Part shown: positions 35,964-44,756 of the stretch, one piece after another
Numbering within the stretch: the first letter of the stretch is position 1
Layout: the number at the start of each line of letters is the position of its first letter
Source of the DNA: CAVTJX01 sp963735175
Lineage (GTDB): Bacteria > Electryoneota > RPQS01
Length of the DNA stretch: 64,000 bases
Reading direction: 5' to 3'
NCBI GenBank assembly: GCA_963735175.1
Contig: CAVTJX010000003.1
Span: 1 to 64,000, forward strand
Translations under genes and position numbers: made by a program
The notes under the pieces: generated by a model
Told to the model about the DNA's origin: nothing
Seen by the model: only the letters and a program-made list of their open reading frames with translations
The model's database searches: none

Positions 35964-37436
35964 ATGCGCGCCGCCTTGTTCATGTCTCTCCTCCTGATCC
36001 CGTTTGCCGCCACCGCTCAGCCCTACACAGGCCCCGCGCCGGTTAATGTGAGCATTCACCCGCTTACCGATATCGAATTGATTGAACCGGGTCGGAGTTG
36101 GTTGCTGCCCAGCGGCAATACACTCTCTTGCTTGCAGATGCGTACGGTGAATGGTCCCAATATCCACTGGGAACTCGTCGAATTCAACCCGGAAGGCGAA
36201 CTCCTTGAACGGCACGTGATCCCAGACAGCGTTAGCGGGGAAGAGGTGTCCCCAATCAGCCCCGACCGCTTCCTGTTGGCAGGGATTGACTACCGGATCG
36301 GGCCGAGCACCCTCCGGGTGGTACTGCTGGACACCGCCGGCACGGCGCAACAGCAATTTGTTTATAGCCAGGCGTTCAGTCTTGGGCTGCGCCTGTGTCC
36401 GGGTGTCGGCGGCAACTTCCTTATTGCCGGGACGGAATGGGACAGCGACACAGGGAGTTACCAGATCCGTTGGCTCGCACTGAATATAAACGGCGACAGC
36501 CTCGGCAGTGGCCACGTCGGAATCGCTGGCTATAGTATCTCCTCGTTCCCCCCCATCATCACTGCGCCTTCCCTTGATGGTGGCTATTTGTTTGCCGGCC
36601 AAGCCGTCTCTACTCCGGATTCTACGGACCGCTCGCTGTTTCTTATCAAGCTGAACGCCGCGCACGAGTTTGAATTCAGCCGCTTGTACCACATCGGTAG
36701 CGATGACGTGTTGTGGTACATCGCAGCATTGACCAATGGCGATATCTTGCTGACCGGCGAACCGTGGTCCGGCGGGCCTGATTTACCATTTGCGCTTCGG
36801 GTTAGCGCAAGCGGTGATTCCCTCTGGTCATGGTTCGTCACTGGCCCGGATAGCGTGTGGGGGCTTGGACAAATGCTCGGTCTGCCGGATGGCGGATTCG
36901 TGGTCGAGCACCCAAACTACACTGGCGTCACATGGCACACTGCGCCAGAACTCTTGCGCTTCGACGCCAGTGGCGAATTGCTCTGGCGGCGGATTTATGC
37001 GTTGCCAGAACCCTATCTGATCCGTAGCAATAACGACCTGATCGTCAATGCTGAAAACCAATTCACGCTCATCGGCTGGTCATTCGATGAGATCGGTGTC
37101 CCGGTCTTGACCTTTATGCGCACCGAGTCCGATCCAGCCCTTGGCATCAGCGATCCGCATTCCGAGCCACTCCCGCGCACTCTCTTCTTGAGCGCCTCCC
37201 CCAATCCCTTCAACGCCACCACCAACATCGTCTTCGAACTGCCGCACGCCACCGAGGTCACGCTGCGCATCTTCGACATCACGGGCCGCCAAGTGGCGAC
37301 GCTCGTCAATCAAGAACAAGACGCGGGCGAGCACACCGTCTCCTTCGACGGCAGCCGCCTCGCCACCGGCCTCTACTTTGCCCGCCTCGAGGCCGCCGGG
37401 CAGATGCAAACGCGGAAACTGGTGCTGCTGAAATAG
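35964..37436 (+). CDS. Secreted propeller-like protein with type IX-like sorting domain
   Basis: The likely start is ATG 35964 (MRAALFMSLLLIPFAATAQ, a good signal peptide, with GGAG 9 bases upstream); 490 residues. The same frame is open back to ATG 35790, which has its own GAGG site and a second complete signal peptide (MRKFFCALSGLLFLLCSASHA), so two starts are possible. The middle has propeller-like repeats (SLDGGYLFAGQAV, LTNGDILLTGEPW, LPDGGFVVEHPN). The end is a sorting domain: LFLSASPNPFNATTNIVFELP, LRIFDITGRQVATL, ATGLYFARLEAAGQMQTRKLVLLK. Frame intact. Function other than export is unknown. Confidence 0.8.
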   Translation: MRAALFMSLLLIPFAATAQPYTGPAPVNVSIHPLTDIELIEPGRSWLLPSGNTLSCLQMRTVNGPNIHWELVEFNPEGELLERHVIPDSVSGEEVSPISPDRFLLAGIDYRIGPSTLRVVLLDTAGTAQQQFVYSQAFSLGLRLCPGVGGNFLIAGTEWDSDTGSYQIRWLALNINGDSLGSGHVGIAGYSISSFPPIITAPSLDGGYLFAGQAVSTPDSTDRSLFLIKLNAAHEFEFSRLYHIGSDDVLWYIAALTNGDILLTGEPWSGGPDLPFALRVSASGDSLWSWFVTGPDSVWGLGQMLGLPDGGFVVEHPNYTGVTWHTAPELLRFDASGELLWRRIYALPEPYLIRSNNDLIVNAENQFTLIGWSFDEIGVPVLTFMRTESDPALGISDPHSEPLPRTLFLSASPNPFNATTNIVFELPHATEVTLRIFDITGRQVATLVNQEQDAGEHTVSFDGSRLATGLYFARLEAAGQMQTRKLVLLK

Positions 37437-37454
37437 CATCTTCATTTCTGCGCT

Positions 37455-37520
37455 ACTAGCCAACCCGCTCCCGCGGGTTGGATTCGCAACGGACCAGCAC
37501 GCGGGAGCGTGCCGGCTAGT
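37455..37520. repeat. Intergenic inverted-repeat element, ACTAGCC...GGCTAGT type
   Basis: ACTAGCC (37455-37461) and GGCTAGT (37514-37520) are outer arms. CGCTCCCGCG and CGCGGGAGCG form inner arms. The element is 66 bp and lies just after a sorted-protein gene. It may also end transcription, but there is no T run. Confidence 0.55.
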
Positions 37521-37549
37521 ATTGATAAAAACGGGGCTTGAATCTTTCC

Positions 37550-37584
37550 CCAATTGGTCGTAAATTGGTTTCAGTTAACCAATT
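37550..37584 (+). promoter_or_regulatory. AATTGGT repeat cluster upstream of lolD (possible operator)
   Basis: CCAATTGG (37550-37557), AATTGGT (37563-37569) and its inverse ACCAATT (37578-37584) lie within 50 bases of the lolD start at 37602. The clustered half-sites look like a binding site for a dimeric regulator, or a small hairpin. Confidence 0.35.
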
Positions 37585-37601
37585 CTTGTCCCGGTTCGAC
37601 C

Positions 37602-38303
37602 ATGCCCCTCGCCATTCAGGCCGATAACCTCCACAAATCCTATCGTCTCGGCGCGTCCGAAGTGCCGGTGCTGCGCAATATTCATCTCGAAATCCCCACC
37701 GGCCAGCAGGTCGCCGTCACTGGTCCCTCCGGCGTTGGCAAGTCCACGCTGCTGCACGTGCTGGGCGCGCTCGACCGCCCCACGTCCGGCGAGGTCTTCA
37801 TCAACGGCCAGCCGCTCTCGCGCTTAAACTCCGACGATCTCGCCACGCTCCGCTGCAAACAGGTGGGCTTTGTGTTTCAATTTCATCATCTGCTGCCCGA
37901 ATTCACGGCGCTGGAAAATGTGCTTATGCCCGCCCGCCTCGCGGGTGACGGCGAATCGCCCAAGGCCATCGACCGCGCGCGGCTGCTGCTCGATGAAGTG
38001 GGATTATCGCATCGTCTCGGCCATCGCCCCGGCGAACTTTCCGGCGGCGAATGCCAGCGCGTGGCTGTGGCCCGCGCGATGATGAATCAGCCCTCGATCA
38101 TCATGGCCGACGAACCCACCGGCAACCTCGACGGCGAAGCCGCCGCCACGCTGCAGCGCATTCTCGAGAAGCTCGCGCGCGAAGAACAAACCACACTCGT
38201 CGTCGCCACGCATAATCCGGAATTCGCTGCCGCGATGGATCGCATTATCCATTTGCATCAAGGTGGAATCGAAGAAATTGCTGCCGTTGCAAAGTCCGTC
38301 TGA
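37602..38303 (+). CDS. lolD: ABC transporter ATP-binding protein, LolD-like
   Basis: 233 residues from ATG 37602. It has Walker A GPSGVGKST, Q-loop VFQFHHLLPEF, signature LSGGECQRVAVARAM, Walker B IIMADEPTGNLD and the His switch VVATHNPE. The MacB/LolD subclass is shown by LRNIHLEIPTGQQVAVTGPSG and ADEPTGNLD. LolD powers release of lipoproteins from the inner membrane with LolC/LolE; the membrane partners are not in this window, so MacB or another LolD-like exporter cannot be excluded. It stands alone with its own terminator. Confidence 0.88.
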   Translation: MPLAIQADNLHKSYRLGASEVPVLRNIHLEIPTGQQVAVTGPSGVGKSTLLHVLGALDRPTSGEVFINGQPLSRLNSDDLATLRCKQVGFVFQFHHLLPEFTALENVLMPARLAGDGESPKAIDRARLLLDEVGLSHRLGHRPGELSGGECQRVAVARAMMNQPSIIMADEPTGNLDGEAAATLQRILEKLAREEQTTLVVATHNPEFAAAMDRIIHLHQGGIEEIAAVAKSV

Positions 38304-38342
38304 CGATCTATTCCCGACCCGTACTATCCTTACTCCAACCGC

Positions 38343-38373
38343 AAGCTCCGCATTTTTTGTGGAGCTTTTTTTT
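38343..38373 (+). terminator. Intrinsic terminator after lolD
   Basis: AAGCTCC (38343-38349) pairs with GGAGCTT (38361-38367), followed by TTTTTT. Confidence 0.85.
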
Positions 38374-38508
38374 GTTTCGCGCGTATATACAATACGAATG
38401 CGGCGGCGAAACGCGGCGGAGATGAACCCTCCGTGTCATCTTCGCTTCGCCATCGGATTGATTTACTTCAGTTACCCCCTGAGCAGCGTCACACCTCTGC
38501 TCGTTTGG

Positions 38509-38547
38509 GCGCGGAACCTCTCAGGAAGGTTCCGCGCTTTTTATTTA
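38509..38547 (+). terminator. Second intrinsic terminator with no annotated gene before it
   Basis: GCGCGGAACC (38509-38518), 9-base loop, GGTTCCGCGC (38528-38537), then TTTTTATTTA. It is very strong yet lies 136 bases after the lolD terminator with no ORF between. It might end a short RNA transcript from 38374-38547, or act as a second stop for lolD read-through. Confidence 0.75.
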
Positions 38548-38626
38548 TTCGCCACGCACCCTCTTGCAATTTCGTGCATTCTTGTTAAATTAGAAGCGAG
38601 ACGCACCTTGTCCCGAGGAGAGATCC

Positions 38627-40803
38627 ATGCTCCGGACTCCGCCCTGGCTGCTGCCGCTCCTTTTTGCCGCGCTGATCTGCCCGGCTGCTCGCGCCCAAAA
38701 CTGGCAGTGGCAATACCCCCGGCCCACGGGAAACACGCTGTGGGATGTGGACTTCACCGATTCCCTGCACGGCTGTGCCGTGGGCGACGTGGGCACGATC
38801 ATCCGCACCGTTCGACGGCGGCCAGAGCTGGCAGCTCATTCCCAGCGGTGTTTCCGACGACCTCCATGCCATCGCCTTCGCCAATCCACGCCAGGGCTGG
38901 ATCGCCAGCGGCGGCGGCACGTGAAGCGCCACGGGCTGTGAGGATCACAGCGTTATCCTGCATACCGCCGACGGCGGACTGAATTGGACGCCGCAATTTT
39001 CGGACACCCTCGAGTCGTTGCGCGCCCTCCAATTTGTTGACAGTTTGCACGGCTGGGTGGTGGGGCTCGATCGCCTCGTGCTGCGCACCACCAACGGCGG
39101 CGCCACGTGGAAACGCGATTCCTCGGATGTCGCTGCGGGCGGTTTCTATGATATCGCCTTTTTGGATACACTGCACGGTTGGGCCTGTGGCTTGAATGGC
39201 CTCGCCCGCTCCACCGATGGCGGCCGCAATTGGCAGCAAAGCGCCACGGTCACTGATCCCGTCTTCAGCCTCGATTTTGTCGATAGCCTGCATGGCTGGT
39301 ACGCTGGCTATGAGGCGGTGCAAATTACCACGGACGGCGGCGCGACCTGGCACTCCGGCGACGCCACTTGGCAGGAGTTGACTGCCCTGACTTTTCTCGA
39401 TGCGAGTCATGGGGCTGCCATTTACTATGACTGGCAGCCTCTGTGGACGACAGACGGCGGAGCGACCTGGCTTCACCGTCAGGGCCCCTGTTATGCCTAT
39501 GGAATCTGGCTCGGTACTCCCGACCGCGCATGGGTCGTCGGCAACAATGGGACCGCCATTCACACGTCGGACGGTGGTTTGAACTGGACCTGCCACTTCG
39601 GTCCGCCGCATGCACTGATGGACCTGTCCTTCGCCGATCCCTTACAAGGCTGGGCGTTAGCGGATGACGCGACACTGCTTTGCACTTCGGACGGCGGCCA
39701 ATCTTGGATCCCGAGTCCGTATGTTTGCCCTTATGAATTGGACGAGATTGTTGCTACGGGTGCCCAGACGCTATGGGCGAGGGGACATACCGTCAGTGGC
39801 CAAGTTGCTCTCTGCTCGGCCGATGCCGGATTGAATTGGGCCGCTTGGCAGGCTCCAGCGGGGACGAGCATTGTGGCAATCAAAGCCATCGATAGCCTGA
39901 CATGCTGGATCATTACCGACAGCTCCAACTATCCCTCCCTCCACGGAAAGTGTCTGCGGACGACGAACGGCGGTCAGAGTTGGCAAACGCCGTTTGCAAC
40001 GGACACGGCACGGCTCCTGACGTTGTTCGTGCTTGATTCAGCCAGCGTGTGGGTTGCTGGGTACTGGATGGATTATGGCGGAACCGGCGATCCGTTTGTC
40101 GCACGCACCCTTGACGGAGGTGTGACTTGGCAGTGTTGGCCCGAGAATGGTACAAGCTCTGCATTCCACCCCATCCGCGCATTGGGCTTTTTCAATCGGG
40201 ATATTGGCTGGCGCTACAAGGAAGATAATGGTCTGGGGGAATCTCTGGCACGCACGACCGATGGCGGTGCGACTTGGACACCCACGCATGACCTCAATGG
40301 TCTGCATGTCTACGGCGGGGCGTTCAGCGAGCCACTCCACGGCTGGGTTGTCGGAGAGGATGGCCTGATCCTCTCGTCCACTGACGCCGGCGTCACTTGG
40401 AACCCCGAGCCCAGTGGAACAACCAACGGCCTGAACCAAATCACCTTCGTCAATCCTTCCTGCGGCTGGATCTGCACCTCCGGTGGCATTCTCAAATACA
40501 CCGGCGGCAGTGCCGCTCCCGAGCCAGTCATCCTGCATCCTTCCACCTTCATCCTTTCCGCATACCCCAATCCCTTCAATCCGCAAACCACGCTGCAATT
40601 CACTCTGCCGCGCGCGGGCCGTGTGTCGCTGACGGTCTACGATCTGCTGGGCCGCGAAGTTGCCACGCTGCTCGATGCGCCGCGCACTGCCGGCACCCAC
40701 CGTGTCACCTTCGACGGCAACAGACCTCGCATCCGGCCTCTACTTTGCCCGCCTCGAAATCGAAACGGGCATGCAGGTGCAGAAGCTGCTGCTCGTCAAA
40801 TAA
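38627..40803 (+). CDS. Secreted Ycf48-like BNR propeller with type IX-like sorting domain (two frameshifts, one in-frame TGA)
   Basis: From ATG 38627 (GAGGAG 8 bases upstream) the protein has a signal peptide (LRTPPWLLPLLFAALICPAARAQ) and about a dozen blades of the form DSLHGWxVG..G...TTDGGxTW, as in photosystem-II assembly-factor-like propellers. Examples are FTDSLHGCAVGDVGTIIRT and FVDSLHGWVVGLDRLVLRTTNGGATW. The end is the sorting domain FILSAYPNPFNPQTTLQFTLP, LTVYDLLGREVATLL, SGLYFARLEIETGMQVQKLLLVK. Three faults interrupt it: an extra base near 38814 (TVDGGQSW restores), an in-frame TGA at 38922-38924 (perhaps TGG), and an extra base near 40722. Net span is two bases over a multiple of three, which fits two insertions. 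Probably intact in the organism. Confidence 0.75.
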
Positions 40804-40837
40804 TCCACACATCCCCTCGGCATCGATCACACAACAA

Positions 40838-40857
40838 CGGCAGCCGCTCGGCTGCCG
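40838..40857 (+). terminator. Weak hairpin after the BNR gene
   Basis: CGGCAGCC (40838-40845), loop GCTC, GGCTGCCG (40850-40857), with only TCGCTGTT after it. The rest of 40804-41219 shows no gene. Confidence 0.45.
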
Positions 40858-41219
40858 TCGCTGTTATTGCCGGTTGGAATGAAACAGCCGGCCATGCGGA
40901 GTCACGCCGTCTTGCGGCTAAAAGTAGCGGTTCAATGACAACCGCCGACACTTCGTTTATTGTCCTATTTTCAATGATATACGCGAACAAGTTCGCCATA
41001 GTTAGAGCAAGTTGGAGCGCAACTGATTTCAATGGCTTCAGTTTCGATTCGCCGGTATCGAAAAGACCTTGATTTCTATGTAGAATATTACTATTATTGT
41101 ACACTCTGAAACGAATCGATAAAGTGGTGTAATCCCCGCGCTTCGCGACCCCCGTTCCACATTATTTCCAGTAACAATTTCCATATTACCCTATCCCAGT
41201 GATGCAAGGAGTCCGTCCC

Positions 41220-41789
41220 ATGAAGCGTTCATGGTTTATCGCCATCCTGCTCGTCATCGCCGCCCTCTATCTGTTCGGCTGTTCGTCCCCGCAGGACAAG
41301 GCGCAGAAAATGCTCGCCGCCGGCCAGTATGAAGAACTCGTCGCCAAGTATGGCAGCGATCCGCAGCTTACCGGTCTGGTCAGCCAGGCCAAGGAAAAAC
41401 TCGCCGAGAAGATGCTCACCGAAGGCAAGTACCAGTCGATTCTCGAAATGTACCCCGAGACGACGGCCGCCAAGGAAGCCAAAAACAAGATCGCCGAAGG
41501 CTTGCTGGCTGAGAAGAAATACCAGGAAATTCTCGACAAGTACGGCGACACGCCGGCCGCCCAGTTTGCCCGTCTCGAGCTGGAAAAACTCAAAGAAGGC
41601 GCGAATGCGCCCACGACGCCCGGCGTCGATGGCAAGGGCAAGAACGACAAGGCCCAGGCGGAGTTCGACCGCATCATGAAGGTCCGCGTTCCCGCGCTGC
41701 GTACCAAGGCCCTCAAGGAATTCGTGGCCAACCCCGCCTTCGCCGGTACCCCGGCCGTCAAGAAGGCTCAGGCCGAATTGAATAAGTAG
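41220..41789 (+). CDS. Lipoprotein with three TPR-like repeats
   Basis: Start chosen at ATG 41220 with AAGGAG about 10 bases upstream. It is 189 residues with a lipoprotein signal peptide (MKRSWFIAILLVIAALYLFGC; lipobox LFGC, lipidated Cys at residue 21). The mature part has three repeats of about 35 residues: KMLAAGQYEELVAKYGSDPQL, KMLTEGKYQSILEMYPETTAA and GLLAEKKYQEILDKYGDTPAA, which look like small helical (TPR-like) hairpins. A C-terminal helix (KDEFDRIM-like, KAQAEFDRIMKVRV) closes it. It is probably an outer- or inner-membrane-attached scaffold. It is 35 bases upstream of another lipoprotein; together they may be one transcript. Confidence 0.78.
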   Translation: MKRSWFIAILLVIAALYLFGCSSPQDKAQKMLAAGQYEELVAKYGSDPQLTGLVSQAKEKLAEKMLTEGKYQSILEMYPETTAAKEAKNKIAEGLLAEKKYQEILDKYGDTPAAQFARLELEKLKEGANAPTTPGVDGKGKNDKAQAEFDRIMKVRVPALRTKALKEFVANPAFAGTPAVKKAQAELNK

Positions 41790-41824
41790 TCACGACTCCC
41801 GCAACCCTTTTCCCGGAGATATCT

Positions 41825-42544
41825 ATGCTTCGTAAATTTTTGCTGCTCCTCACCGCCGTTCTCGCGCCTGGCGTGCTCGCCCTGTTCGTAGGCTGTTCCG
41901 ACGATTCCACCGATGACCCGATCACGACCGCAAGTGTAACGGTAACCGCCCCCGTCGCCGCCGTCGTCTGGTATGCGGGCACCGTGCATAACATCACGTG
42001 GACCGATCAGAACGTGGACACGTTCACCATCGAGTACTCCACCAACAGCGGCACCACCTGGATCGCTGTGGCGGCCAATCTCACCACGGCCAGCTACGCC
42101 TGGACCATTCCCAGCACGCCGGCCACCACCTGCAAAGTCCGGGTATCGAAGAAGAATGAAGCCACCGTCTATGACGAGAGCGGCACGTTCACCATCGCCA
42201 CCATGCCCGCCCTCGTCGGCACCTGGAAAGCCGCTGCCGTTTCCTTAGTGCCGCTGGGCATCGATTCCATGCGCTACATCTTTGAGCTCGACTCCGATTA
42301 TACGATGGTACAGTGGGTGACGTCAACGGATATTCCCGAAGCCGGCGACTATCTTAACCTGACCACGGTCACCGTGGACTCGATCCGCTTCCATGTCACG
42401 AGCTACGATGGCAATCCTGAGGATTCGCTCTACACCCGCGAATACGCCATGCCCACCGCGACCGCGCTGGATATCGAAGTCTACGGCGTGACCGAAGACG
42501 GCCTGCGCGACACCCTTTACCTGGTGGCGTTCGACAAGCAGTAA
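41825..42544 (+). CDS. Lipoprotein with Kre9/KNH-like Ig domain
   Basis: Start at ATG 41825 with GGAG 10 bases upstream. It is 239 residues with a lipoprotein signal (LRKFLLLLTAVLAPGVLALFVGC; lipidated Cys in FVGCSDD at residue 24). A domain at about 35-125 has the pattern SVTVTAPVAAVVWYAGTVHNITWTDQNVDTFTIEYSTNSGTTWIAVAANLTTASYAWTIP, the hallmark of the Ser-Thr-rich Kre9/KNH-like family seen in many secreted bacterial proteins. The second half (MPALVGTWKAAAVSLVPLG... DYTMVQW) may be a lipocalin-like barrel. Function not assigned. Confidence 0.75.
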   Translation: MLRKFLLLLTAVLAPGVLALFVGCSDDSTDDPITTASVTVTAPVAAVVWYAGTVHNITWTDQNVDTFTIEYSTNSGTTWIAVAANLTTASYAWTIPSTPATTCKVRVSKKNEATVYDESGTFTIATMPALVGTWKAAAVSLVPLGIDSMRYIFELDSDYTMVQWVTSTDIPEAGDYLNLTTVTVDSIRFHVTSYDGNPEDSLYTREYAMPTATALDIEVYGVTEDGLRDTLYLVAFDKQ

Positions 42545-42565
42545 GCACGCGGCTTTCTTCTATGT

Positions 42566-42605
42566 AAAGCGGGCGCGCCTTCCGGTGCGCCCGCTTTGTA
42601 TTTTG
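42566..42605 (+). terminator. Intrinsic terminator after the lipoprotein pair
   Basis: AAAGCGGGCGC (42566-42576), 10-base loop, GCGCCCGCTTT (42587-42597), then GTATTTTG. Confidence 0.82.
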
Positions 42606-42631
42606 TCCCCGGGGGATCAAGAGGAGAGTTA

Positions 42632-42726
42632 AAATTTCCCTGGGCAACGGGCTCCGACCCGTTGCATCTGCTATGTAAAGGTAAGCGGCGGGACAGAGCC
42701 CGCCACCCAGGTGTTTAAAATTATTG
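42632..42726. repeat. Structured convergent intergenic segment
   Basis: Two hairpins, ACGGGCTCCGACCCGT and GGCGGGACAGAGCCCGCC, lie inside the outer pair CCTGGG...CCCAGG. AT-rich edges (TTAAAATT and TTTAAAATTA) flank them. It sits between the convergent lipoprotein gene and the NtrC-like gene. It may be a miniature inverted-repeat element or a bidirectional terminator. Confidence 0.45.
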
Positions 42727-42782
42727 CACGACCCAGCCTGCGGCGAAGCCGCGCCGTAATTCCCGCACGTCAGTGTCTCGCG

Positions 42783-44243
42783 TCAAACCTCAGGTTTGTC
42801 GGAGTGCATGTCGATGCCCAGATCGCGGGCTTTTTTCCACAGCGTGGTGCGGTCGATTTTCAGCAGGCGCGCGGCGCGCAGCACGTGGCCGTTGGCGGCC
42901 GAGAGCGCGCTTTCGATGAACAGCTTCTCAAAACTGCGCAGCGCGGGCTTCAGCGGCCCCGGCGTCAGCACTTCGCCCGAATCCGTCTTCGGCTGGCTGA
43001 AGGGGGTGGGAAAACTCTGCGGCCCGGCCACGGGAATCCAGCCCGGCACTTCGTGCTGCATCGGGATGGTGCGCGTTAAAAAGCTCAGCACGTCGTGACC
43101 GATGACCATGTCGCTGGTGGCCAGAATCGCGCGCTCGATTGCGTTTTCCAGCTCGCGCACGTTCCCCGGCCAGTTGTGGCCCAGCAGAATCGCCATCGCT
43201 TCGTCGGTGATCGTAAACCGGTTCTTATTCAGCCGCGCGCCGATCTTGTCCAGAAAGTGCGCGCAGAGCAGCGGAATATCCTCGCGCCGGTCGCGCAGCG
43301 GAGTGATCGTGATCGGCACCACGTTCAAGCGGTAATACAAATCGAGCCGGAAGCGCCCTTCCTGGATCTGCCGTTCGAGGTCGCGGTTGGTGGCCGTAAT
43401 CACGCGAATGTGCACCGGAATGCGCTTGTTCGAGCCCAGCCGCTCGATCTCGCGGTCCTGCAGCACATTCAACAGTTTCACCTGCGTCGAAAACGACAGG
43501 TCGCCGATTTCGTCGAGGAAGATCGTGCCGCCGTTGGCCAGTTCGAACTTGCCCATGCGCGATTGCTTGGCGTCGGTAAACGCGCCCCGTTCGTGGCCGA
43601 ACAGTTCGCTTTCCAGCAGCGTTTCCGGCAGCGCCGCGCAGTTCACCTTGACGAACGGCTTACTTGCCCGCGCGCCTTCGAAGTGCAGCGCCCGCGCCAC
43701 CAGCTCCTTGCCCGTGCCCGTTTCGCCGCGGATGAGCACCGTGGAATCGACTTCGGACACTTCGCGAATCAGGTCAAACACGCGATGCATGGCCGCCGAG
43801 CGCCCGACCAGCCCGCCCAACTTGTGGTCCCCGCCGAGCCGGCGTTTCAGCTTTTCCACCTCGCTCGCCAACCGCAAGTTGGACAGCGCCGATTCGAGCG
43901 CCGCGGCCAACAGTCGTGGCTCGTGCGGCTGCGTCAGCACCTGCGTCGCTCCGGTGCGCATGGCCGAGAGGATCTCGTCCGTCTCGCCGCGCTCCGAATA
44001 GACGACGACCGGCAATGTCTGATGCCGTTCGCGCACCCGGCTTAAAAAATCCAGTCCGGATACTTGCGACAACTGCATATCGCACAAAATCAGGTCCACG
44101 CCGTCACTTTCAAGCCGTTCGAGAGCCGCTTCGGGGTCACTTTCCGTCAACACCCGGTAGGGGCACTCGGCGCGGACCTGGGCGGACAGCGCCGCCAGAG
44201 CCGCAGGCTTTTCGTCGAGAATCAGAAGGGTCGGTTCGGGCAT
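42783..44243 (-). CDS. NtrC-type sigma-54 response regulator (REC-AAA+-HTH)
   Basis: Start chosen at ATG 44243 (GGAG 9 bases upstream), giving 486 residues; an earlier ATG at 44252 is also possible. The order is a receiver domain (1-120, with LILDEKP, phospho-Asp in LILCDMQLSQVSG and the Ser/Lys region VVVYSERGE), a sigma-54 AAA+ domain (about 145-380), and a Fis-type HTH at the C-terminus (ANGHVLRAARLLKIDRTTLWKKARDLGI). The AAA+ domain has Walker A GETGTGKELVA, Walker B GTIFLDEIGDL, and the sigma-54 contact loop as ERGAFTDA rather than GAFTGA. It activates sigma-54 promoters after phosphorylation. No sensor kinase is adjacent; the PAS kinases at 8.6-16 kb are candidates. Confidence 0.93.
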   Translation of the reverse strand: MPEPTLLILDEKPAALAALSAQVRAECPYRVLTESDPEAALERLESDGVDLILCDMQLSQVSGLDFLSRVRERHQTLPVVVYSERGETDEILSAMRTGATQVLTQPHEPRLLAAALESALSNLRLASEVEKLKRRLGGDHKLGGLVGRSAAMHRVFDLIREVSEVDSTVLIRGETGTGKELVARALHFEGARASKPFVKVNCAALPETLLESELFGHERGAFTDAKQSRMGKFELANGGTIFLDEIGDLSFSTQVKLLNVLQDREIERLGSNKRIPVHIRVITATNRDLERQIQEGRFRLDLYYRLNVVPITITPLRDRREDIPLLCAHFLDKIGARLNKNRFTITDEAMAILLGHNWPGNVRELENAIERAILATSDMVIGHDVLSFLTRTIPMQHEVPGWIPVAGPQSFPTPFSQPKTDSGEVLTPGPLKPALRSFEKLFIESALSAANGHVLRAARLLKIDRTTLWKKARDLGIDMHSDKPEV

Positions 44244-44490
44244 GGCATACATCTCCGCATGAATGGGCGTTCGGGGAATTATACTGCTATGGGCAGAGTA
44301 TTTTCGGGTTACGAGACAGCCGGGGCTGCCTTCTTCCGTGTTATCGGCAGATCTCCCGGAAACCTTAGACTTCGGTCGACAGACTCCAACCGTCGCGCAA
44401 ACGCGCCGCCACCATCGGCTGCCAAATTGCAACCCGTTGATATTTCAACACTACCCCAACCGGCTCCCCAGTCGCCTCCCACGTAAACGT

Positions 44491-44519
44491 TTGACTTTAA
44501 GCGTCGTAAAAGGTATATT
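44491..44519 (+). promoter_or_regulatory. Sigma-70-like promoter for dapA-dapB
   Basis: TTGACT (44491-44496), 17-base spacer, TATATT (44514-44519). It predicts a leader of about 230 bases before dapA, which includes the palindromic element at 44588-44651. No lysine-riboswitch signature was recognised in the leader. Confidence 0.55.
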
Positions 44520-44587
44520 TCCTTACTTTGCGAACGTGACCTGCAATCCGTCTCGCATCCCCTCCGTTCCCGGCGTCGGATTGTCTG

Positions 44588-44651
44588 TTCCGGCCAGCCG
44601 ATTGGGCCTGCGCAGGCCCAATCGCGCGGGTGCAAACAATCCCGGCCGGAA
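44588..44651. repeat. Intergenic hairpin element, TTCCGGCC...GGCCGGAA type (copy 2), with a 26-bp palindrome
   Basis: TTCCGGCC (44588-44595) and GGCCGGAA (44644-44651) are outer arms, as in the copy at 32659-32725. Inside is a perfect 26-bp palindrome (44599-44624) with centre CCTGCGCAGG. It lies in the dapA leader. Confidence 0.7.
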
Positions 44652-44756
44652 TCCGCATCGCCTCCCGAATTGCTGGCTGGTAACAACATAATTCCGGCAT
44701 TTCCGGATATCAGCGTTTCAGTGTTTCAGTGTGTCAGCGTTTCCGAGAGCCTTTCC

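Noticed and set aside
38922..38924. In-frame TGA in the BNR gene as evidence of stop-codon recoding
   Set aside because: Only one such codon, in a gene with two other sequence faults; prfB is present and reads UGA, so standard coding is likely.
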